Of a stretch of 64,000 nt of DNA, positions 59,405 through 64,000 are shown one piece after another; positions within the stretch are counted from its first letter, which is position 1; each line of letters begins with the position of its first letter. The stretch is from Magnetococcales bacterium (GTDB lineage Bacteria > Pseudomonadota > Magnetococcia > Magnetococcales > JADFYX01). The DNA lies in contig PEAM01000011.1 of the NCBI GenBank assembly GCA_002753565.1, positions 59,917 to 123,916 on the forward strand, read 5' to 3'. The notes beneath the pieces were generated by a model. The model did no database searches, was not told the origin of the DNA, and was given only the letters and a program-made list of their open reading frames with translations. Position numbers and translations under genes: made by a program.

Positions 59405-61195
59405 TTAGTTGAAGCTCTCACGCCAATTTTTATCGGTTACCGTGATGTTGGTTAGATTTTTGTCGTAACACAACTGGGCAGGACCGTCGTAGTTATTGTC
59501 ATCATCTTCGTCATCGTCATCATCATCCATATCGTCGTCATCATCATCCATATCGTCGTCGTCATCATCGCCACCGTTATAGAAATCATCATCGTCATCA
59601 TCATGACCATGATTCTCATGACCGTTGCCTTTATTATCATTGTTGCCTTTAAAGGTCATCTCTTTCACACGAACAGCACCATACAGGCTGCCTGCTAACT
59701 CAAACTTGGCATTGGGGGCGTAAAGAAGGGCCGTTAAGCTGGTTCCTTTCTTGAGTTTAACTTTTTTCCCTTCTGAGTATATTGTCACGGTTTTTGGTGA
59801 AGAGTTTTGGTTGATTAAGCCGCCCGTTCCAGAAATATCGATGTCACCCGTCAAGTAGATGGTTAGAGTGGCGCCATTCGCAACAATCAATCGAGCCGAC
59901 TTACTGATTTTAAATTTCTTCTTTTTGTCGATAAACAGAGTATACGCACCTGGTCCATCCAGATAGAGGGTCTGCTCATGTTTTAAGTCAAAGCCATCAA
60001 CAAAGTAGATTCCAGGTTGCCAATGGACCGTATCACTCTTTCCGTTGAGTTTAAAATCGTTCCCAGCTTTTCCGTCTGGCTTGGCATTATTAATGAAGGA
60101 GGAGACATCAAGGGGATCACAAACACCAGCCTCTGTGGTTGGTTGTTCATTCTCAGACAGCGTTCCACGTACCCAAAAACTGTGGGGGGCACTCTCTTTG
60201 TGGTAAAGGGTGCCGGTTAACGAGGCGTCCCCGGTAACATGGGAATATCCGTCTAGCTTTAAGCTGTAGCTGTGACCATGGTGGTCATGACTTCCGTAGT
60301 GGTTGTGTTTTCCGGCGTGATGGTTGTCATGATCTGCCGATGAGTAATCATCGTCGTCCTTTTTGTCTTTATCGTCCTTGTCGTCCTTTTTGTCTTTATC
60401 GTCCTTGTCGTCCTTTTTGTCTTTATCGTCCTTGTCGTCCTTTTTGTCATCATCCTTATGGTGACCGTGACCATGACCATGTCTACCCAGTTTTGGGCCA
60501 GAAGCGATAACATCTCCAACAAAAAGGGAGCTTCCGCTTCCTTTGACAAGACTCTCTTCTCCCAACATCGTTACTTTGCCGAATATCTGGCTATGTCCTT
60601 TGAGTTCCAGTCTGCCATCATCACCAACAACCAGAATATTACCCTCTCGTCCATTTTGTAACTCACAGGCCTGAGGGTTGTTGGAGTCGAAACTTCTAAC
60701 AGTCGCCCCTTTATCAATTTTGGCTTTTTTGCAGACGGTGATCGCAGCAGGGAAGAGACGATCTTCACTGCGACACTCCATATCGCTTACATCCACACGG
60801 CGTATGCTCAAATCGCAACTTTTGGCGTCATTCCAGAGAGTGTAGTCGAAGGTACAGGCCGTTACGCCATAGACGTTCGATCCAGGCGTAGTCTCTTTGA
60901 AGGTGATCAGGTTAGCACACTCTGGTGGTAAGGCACGGCAGTTGTTGGGGGGCTGCTTGGGGTGAGCAATATTGGTTGGTTTTTGTCCGGAAACACAAAT
61001 TTTTCGTACCTGGGCACGGGCAAGATCCAGTGCGCCATCAGAATTATAGAGGCTGGAGGCCGACTTCATCTGAGCGACGGCGTTTTGGTTGTTTTTTCCG
61101 GTCAGGGTATAAAGATAGGCACTGAGAGCAGCCGATGCGACAATGGCGTACAGCACGATCATCAATGCCGAACCACGTTGACGATCAAAGTTCAT
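59405..61195 (-). CDS. mshP: MshP-like pilus protein with acidic and Lys-Asp repeat insert
   Basis: 596 residues. The start (RQRGSALMIVLYAIVASAALSAYLY) is a PilX/MshP-type N-terminal helix without the usual Glu5. A minor-pilin-like head (about 45-200) with several Cys follows. About residues 245-290 are a Lys/Asp tract with three perfect copies of the nine-residue KKDDKDDKD, then a His/Asp stretch (DHDNHHAGKHNHYGSHDHHGHS). The next 240 residues have beta-helix-like SxLxVxGxxxL repeats (YSHVTGDASLTGTLYHK, GAYTLFIDKKKKFKISKSARL). Residues ~527-565 are almost all Asp. Usual MshP is near 150 residues, so this is a large fusion, possibly with MshQ-like adhesin or metal-binding functions. Confidence 0.7.
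   Translation of the reverse strand: MNFDRQRGSALMIVLYAIVASAALSAYLYTLTGKNNQNAVAQMKSASSLYNSDGALDLARAQVRKICVSGQKPTNIAHPKQPPNNCRALPPECANLITFKETTPGSNVYGVTACTFDYTLWNDAKSCDLSIRRVDVSDMECRSEDRLFPAAITVCKKAKIDKGATVRSFDSNNPQACELQNGREGNILVVGDDGRLELKGHSQIFGKVTMLGEESLVKGSGSSLFVGDVIASGPKLGRHGHGHGHHKDDDKKDDKDDKDKKDDKDDKDKKDDKDDKDKKDDDDYSSADHDNHHAGKHNHYGSHDHHGHSYSLKLDGYSHVTGDASLTGTLYHKESAPHSFWVRGTLSENEQPTTEAGVCDPLDVSSFINNAKPDGKAGNDFKLNGKSDTVHWQPGIYFVDGFDLKHEQTLYLDGPGAYTLFIDKKKKFKISKSARLIVANGATLTIYLTGDIDISGTGGLINQNSSPKTVTIYSEGKKVKLKKGTSLTALLYAPNAKFELAGSLYGAVRVKEMTFKGNNDNKGNGHENHGHDDDDDDFYNGGDDDDDDMDDDDDDMDDDDDDEDDDNNYDGPAQLCYDKNLTNITVTDKNWRESFN
59498..59612 (-). repeat. Asp-rich coding tract with 21-bp DNA repeats
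   Basis: The CATCATCATCCATATCGTCGT pattern recurs on the plus strand, giving D6-M-type units on the minus strand (DDDDDDMDDDDDDM). Almost every residue over about 35 positions is Asp, forming an extreme acidic tail near the C-terminus of the MshP-like protein. Confidence 0.8.
60355..60448 (-). repeat. Three perfect 27-bp repeats in the MshP-like gene
   Basis: Units at 60355-60381, 60382-60408 and 60409-60435, plus a 13-base partial unit, are identical in DNA, which implies recent tandem duplication. Each codes for nine residues, KKDDKDDKD. Such exact repeats can expand or contract by slippage. Confidence 0.9.
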
Positions 61196-61743
61196 CAGAA
61201 GTTCCTCGGATAAATTTTTGTGCGAAAAGGAACGATAACATTGCCCGCCCCACCTCCTGCTAGATCGGAGTTAACCGTTAGTTCAAATCCAACATAATTG
61301 ACCGTATTGGCATCGGCTGTATCGTAGGTAAACACCAGGTTGTCCATGCCTCGTGCCAAAATGTCTCCAGGAGTCACACCCGCTACCTGACGCATGAGAT
61401 CTTTCCCACCTGCCCATCCATTATCCTTGAGATAAAAGCGGATGGTACCCTCATCCGTAGCTGTAGAGTTAAAGGTGATTTCGTTGGAAGTATTGATAAG
61501 CAGACCGTCACGGGAGGCTTGCCTTAGCTCCTGGCTCATCCTATTCATCGCCCAAGAGCCCTCGTCGGCAGAGAGGGAGGTCTGATCGTAAATCAACATG
61601 CTTTTCACCAAATTGGTGATAACAGGCCATCCCGCTGTCGCGATAATACCCATGATTACCAGGGACAAGACCATCTCGATCAAGGTAAACCCGCTCAGGC
61701 CTTGCCGTCCTTTATAGTAGACTCTTGATGGATGCATGCTCAT
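61195..61743 (-). CDS. mshO: MshO-like minor pseudopilin
   Basis: 182 residues. The prepilin site is SGFTLIEMVLSLVIMGIIATAG, cut before Phe, with Glu5 present. The body is PilW/MshO-like: GSWAMNRMSQELRQASRDG and NTNEITFN-type strands. Its stop overlaps the mshP start by 1 base (TGATG) and its start overlaps the mshD stop (TAATG), so the three genes are coupled. It is likely part of the pilus tip complex. The ten-residue basic leader (PSRVYYKGRQGLSG) is longer than usual. Confidence 0.85.
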   Translation of the reverse strand: MSMHPSRVYYKGRQGLSGFTLIEMVLSLVIMGIIATAGWPVITNLVKSMLIYDQTSLSADEGSWAMNRMSQELRQASRDGLLINTSNEITFNSTATDEGTIRFYLKDNGWAGGKDLMRQVAGVTPGDILARGMDNLVFTYDTADANTVNYVGFELTVNSDLAGGGAGNVIVPFRTKIYPRNF

Positions 61744-62192
61744 TAGTATTCAAACACCTGTTCTTCGTCAGTGATAACAAGGAATGAAGGGGAGTCGTAA
61801 TGGTGGCTGGAATTGCCACGTATGGTGATGGTTACCGATTTACAGTTGGAACCGCTTGTGCAACTTCCCGCGGCAGCGTCGCTAATGGTCACCAGACGAT
61901 CAAACTCTTCAAACCCTACAATGGGTGTCTCATCAGGAAAGTTCGCTTGGCTAACCGCGTCATATCCTTGAGTACGACGAATGTAGAGAATCTCTTCCAT
62001 TTTCTCTTGATAGAGGTAGGTCGCCTGCGCAGCTTGTCGGGGCAGTTGGGCGAACTTCATGGTCTGGGTGATCTGAAAGACAATCCCCACCGTAACGATA
62101 CTACCCACCACAATGGAAATAAGCAGCTCGACCAGGGTCATGCCAGCCTCGGAGCGAGAAAAAGCTTCTTGGTATGGGGGTCTGTATTTCAT
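61743..62192 (-). CDS. mshD: MshD-like minor prepilin
   Basis: 149 residues. The prepilin cleavage site is AGMTLVELLISIVVGSIVTVG with Glu5; the mature protein starts with Met instead of Phe. The body (QAAQATYLYQEKMEEILYIRRTQG) is PilV-like, and two Cys in SCTSGSNCKS may form a disulfide. Its stop and start overlap neighbours by 1 and 4 bases. In MSHA loci such minor pilins prime fibre assembly. Confidence 0.85.
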   Translation of the reverse strand: MKYRPPYQEAFSRSEAGMTLVELLISIVVGSIVTVGIVFQITQTMKFAQLPRQAAQATYLYQEKMEEILYIRRTQGYDAVSQANFPDETPIVGFEEFDRLVTISDAAAGSCTSGSNCKSVTITIRGNSSHHYDSPSFLVITDEEQVFEY

Positions 62193-62695
62193 GGGTACAC
62201 CGTCCAGACTGCGCCAGTATTTTTTTCCACCGTGACCGTCCCAACCAGAATGGTCTTCTCCTCATCCGGGTTGTTTGGGTCTTCGTATTTATAGAGCTCA
62301 ATATCCAGAGAGTTACTCATCAGGTTGCCCTTCGAAAAGGGTTGTCCCAGATTGTTGAAAGAGAGCTCAAACTTGGGACGAATATGAGTTCCACTGGGGA
62401 CAGTACCCACCAAAACCTCTTTTTCTGCTCCTGCATCATCCAGATAGTAGATGCGAAAAGTGTTATCTTTTTCAGCTATGTTAAAACGTTCTATAATATA
62501 GCCAGGATTGGCCCGAGTGGTTCGAATGGCCTGCTCAAGGGTTTTGGGAGATGAGACCGCCTCGACGTCAAAGTCTAATTTTGGGATGATTATTGCCGCT
62601 AAAGAGCAGATGACAAGAACCGTCAACACCAACTCTATTAGAGTGAAGCCGCCACACTGCTTATGGGTGGGTTTGTTGGCTCTTCTGCCCATCAT
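62189..62695 (-). CDS. mshC: MshC-like minor prepilin
   Basis: 168 residues. The leader ends CGG, and the helix is FTLIELVLTVLVICSLAAIIIPKLDF, with Glu5. The body is a GspH/MshC-type head (TLEQAIRTTRANPGYIIERF, TFRIYYLDDAGAEKEVL, then strands ending TVTVEKNTGAVWTV). It is the first gene of the block after mshA; 493 bases separate it from mshA, so it may have its own promoter or depend on readthrough past the mshA terminator. Confidence 0.82.
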   Translation of the reverse strand: MMGRRANKPTHKQCGGFTLIELVLTVLVICSLAAIIIPKLDFDVEAVSSPKTLEQAIRTTRANPGYIIERFNIAEKDNTFRIYYLDDAGAEKEVLVGTVPSGTHIRPKFELSFNNLGQPFSKGNLMSNSLDIELYKYEDPNNPDEEKTILVGTVTVEKNTGAVWTVYP

Positions 62696-63188
62696 GATGC
62701 CCTATCACCGGTTGTGGAAGTTTGGCCCTGATGACCGTTCAACCATTATGGAACGTTCCCAGTCAATAGGCCCACTTTTTCTTTGTTTTCAAACTATCAG
62801 ATTTAATAACTGAATGAAAGATGTTTTTTGAAACAAACTTTGACAGAATTCGAGGTATTTGTACTATAACTATTTCACCTATAACTTAAGACAGGGTTTT
62901 TTTATTGGTTAAAGCAGGGAGGTGTAACAGTATCATTGGAAATTCATGCATCTATTCATTGCTTTAATATATTTATCAGATCAATGCTGTGTTTACAGCG
63001 TTGTTTCTCAATTAAAAAAAGAAACACTCCTGCGTTGAAACACAAGTGACCACAGGACTCATCGTGCTGGGAGGTTGGCTGGTCAAATAGGGTAGGGAGT
63101 ACAGATAGCGAATAAAACAAGAGGGGCTTAATGGAAAACCACCAAGCCCCTCTTATTTTGTACTAAATGTGCGAAGCTACCAACAAAA
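62696..63188. other. Gene-free stretch between mshC and mshA
   Basis: About 490 AT-rich bases. Contents seen: palindrome GGAACGTTCC at 62750-62759, about 55 bases before the mshC start; a 7-bp inverted repeat at 63002-63026 (TGTTTCT and AGAAACA); and the mshA terminator at 63112-63154. No convincing gene or assigned promoter was found. Confidence 0.4.
63112..63154 (-). terminator. Terminator after mshA
   Basis: AAGAGGGGCTT (63119-63129) pairs perfectly with AAGCCCCTCTT (63144-63154). On the minus strand the stem is followed by GTTTTATT. It lies 34 bases after the mshA stop (63189) and separates the abundant mshA message from the minor pilin genes. Confidence 0.82.
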
Positions 63189-63608
63189 CTAAATGGCAGC
63201 CAGTGTTGCTGAAGAGTTGATTGTCTCTGCGGTCAATGCAGCCGTGCGTCCATCAGGGAATGTTATCGTTCCGCCGGCACAGGTGGCTCCGCCCATTTCA
63301 GTTGCCGGAATATATTGAGCCAAAGAGGCGCAGTCCGTTATCCAGATGCTATTACCGTCTGCATTGGCCGGTGTATTGGATGCGGTTGTCTGACGCATTC
63401 TGTGCATGCCAAAAGCTGTCTGCATGGTTGACTTGATATCACCGTGTAGCTTGTTGGTTGTCGCTGCGTCGGCTTCTGTAGCAACATCCAGATATTGAGG
63501 CGTAATGGCCGCAGCCAGGATTCCGAGAACCACAATAACCATGATCAATTCGATCAGGGTAAAACCGGCCTCAGGGTGGTATCTTTTGGGGGACTCTTTC
63601 ATGTTCAT
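63189..63608 (-). CDS. mshA: MSHA major pilin MshA
   Basis: 139 residues. The leader MNMKESPKRYHPEAG is cut before FTLIELIMVIVVLGILAAAITPQY, with Glu5, so the mature pilin has about 124 residues. The MSHA-type head has a Cys pair (ITDCASLAQYIPATEMGGATCAGG), expected to form the D-loop disulfide. It is followed by FPDGRTAALTAETI near the end. It builds the fibre used for attachment and surface exploration. It has its own strong sigma-70-like promoter and terminator, which fits a highly expressed major subunit. Confidence 0.9.
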   Translation of the reverse strand: MNMKESPKRYHPEAGFTLIELIMVIVVLGILAAAITPQYLDVATEADAATTNKLHGDIKSTMQTAFGMHRMRQTTASNTPANADGNSIWITDCASLAQYIPATEMGGATCAGGTITFPDGRTAALTAETINSSATLAAI

Positions 63609-63715
63609 GAGCTCAACTCGCTATTTAATTGTAGGGCATTAGCCCGAAGAACAGATGAAGCCACATTGCCAGCGTCTGGTTAATAACGGTAACAATTAGC
63701 TCTGTTGATGATGCC

Positions 63716-63745
63716 ATTCTATTGTAACACGCATTAATTTGTCAA
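63716..63745 (-). promoter_or_regulatory. Sigma-70-type promoter of mshA
   Basis: On the minus strand TTGACA (63745-63740) is a perfect -35 box; TAGAAT (63721-63716) is a 5-of-6 -10 box, 18 bases away. It lies about 110 bases upstream of the mshA ATG (63608), leaving a long leader. The plus strand reads ATTCTA and TGTCAA at these positions. Confidence 0.7.
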
Positions 63746-63829
63746 GAACTACTTATCCCTTTTTCAGGAAAAAAAACGGCAACTTTCTACTTATACTTGC
63801 CTATAGCCCTATTGAAGAGCCTCTTCTCC

Positions 63830-64000
63830 TCAATGGATAGCCTTTGGAATTTTTTTTGAGAGCAGTCCAAATCTCCGGTTATTCCCCCCCTTTTTTACGG
63901 TTGAGGAAGGAGTTGAAGAAGTTCTGTTTGGCTTGGGAGTTGGCGGCTTTTGGGGTGGCGCTGGGTGGGCGTTGCCACTGGGTGGTTCGTCCGTTTTGGG
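63830..64000 (-). CDS. C-terminal end of a gene entering from the right edge (partial)
   Basis: On the minus strand a frame is open from the window edge to TGA at 63830-63832 (about 56 residues visible). Its Pro/Ala/Ser-rich part (PPSATPKAANSQAKQNFFNSFLNRKKGG) looks like the end of a linker and a basic tail, so coding is plausible. A second frame is also open from the edge to a stop near 63787-63789, and which one is real cannot be settled here. The product is not identified; in an MSHA locus mshB or other pilus genes would be expected in this place. Confidence 0.35.
   Translation of the reverse strand, partial: PKTDEPPSGNAHPAPPQKPPTPKPNRTSSTPSSTVKKGGNNRRFGLLSKKIPKAIH

Noticed and set aside
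60355..60448. 27-bp repeats as a CRISPR or origin iteron array
   Set aside because: They lie inside an intact reading frame and translate to KKDDKDDKD units.

Overview
The window is chromosomal DNA of a Gram-negative bacterium. It encodes outer-membrane machinery (TolC-type channel, LolB, Wza-type exporter, secretin), an MSHA-type type IV pilus, a type I secretion system and a cobalt-early (anaerobic-type) cobalamin pathway. The mix would fit a flexible, probably microaerophilic or anaerobic proteobacterium, for example a Magnetococcia-like lineage. That placement is a guess from gene style; no rRNA gene or strict taxonomic marker is present.

Layout. 1-6.4 kb: the end of a CHAT-domain protein, two stacked terminators, then a type I secretion operon (outer-membrane channel, ABC permease/ATPase, HlyD adaptor, PEGA/SPOR protein). 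6.4-15.6 kb: mixed single genes (apaG, O-methyltransferase, two-CW protein, TauE-like transporter, YgjP-like peptidase), an isolated phage-type terminase large subunit, a CHASE hybrid histidine kinase and several small ORFs. 15.8-18.4 kb: acyl-CoA carboxyltransferase, an OadG-like small protein and a biotin carrier, followed by ppnP. 18.4-22.6 kb: a minus-strand operon of a TPR lipoprotein, LolB and a YhiN-type flavoprotein, then a DUF1858 protein. 22.8-27 kb: rpmB, apgM, mdh, a siroheme-synthase-type dehydrogenase, DUF2249 and C_GCAxxG_C_C proteins. 27-32.8 kb: a 1198-residue double cyclic-nucleotide-binding protein of unknown role, a small gene whose ribosome binding site lies inside a hairpin, YjbQ and a response-regulator phosphatase.

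32.8-41.9 kb is one minus-strand cobalamin cluster: cbiA, a cobalamin riboswitch, then cbiF-cbiX-cbiC-cbiD-cbiET-cbiL-cbiG-cbiH. It covers cobaltochelation to cobyrinate diamide except for cbiJ, which is absent here. 42-48 kb holds a receiver-like small protein, a FecR-domain protein with about fifteen 15-residue Ala-rich repeats, and a partial polysaccharide-export set (TPR protein, Wza-like, beta-barrel porin).

48.5-63.8 kb is an MSHA pilus locus in two convergent arms that share a bidirectional terminator near 59.36 kb. The plus arm holds mshI, mshJ, mshL, mshE and mshG and has a good sigma-54 promoter match. The minus arm holds mshA, mshC, mshD, mshO and an unusual, very acidic mshP. A divergent TPR membrane protein resembles MshN. 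MshE has two N-terminal MshEN-like segments, so c-di-GMP control of the pilus is expected. mshK, mshM and the prepilin peptidase are not in the window.
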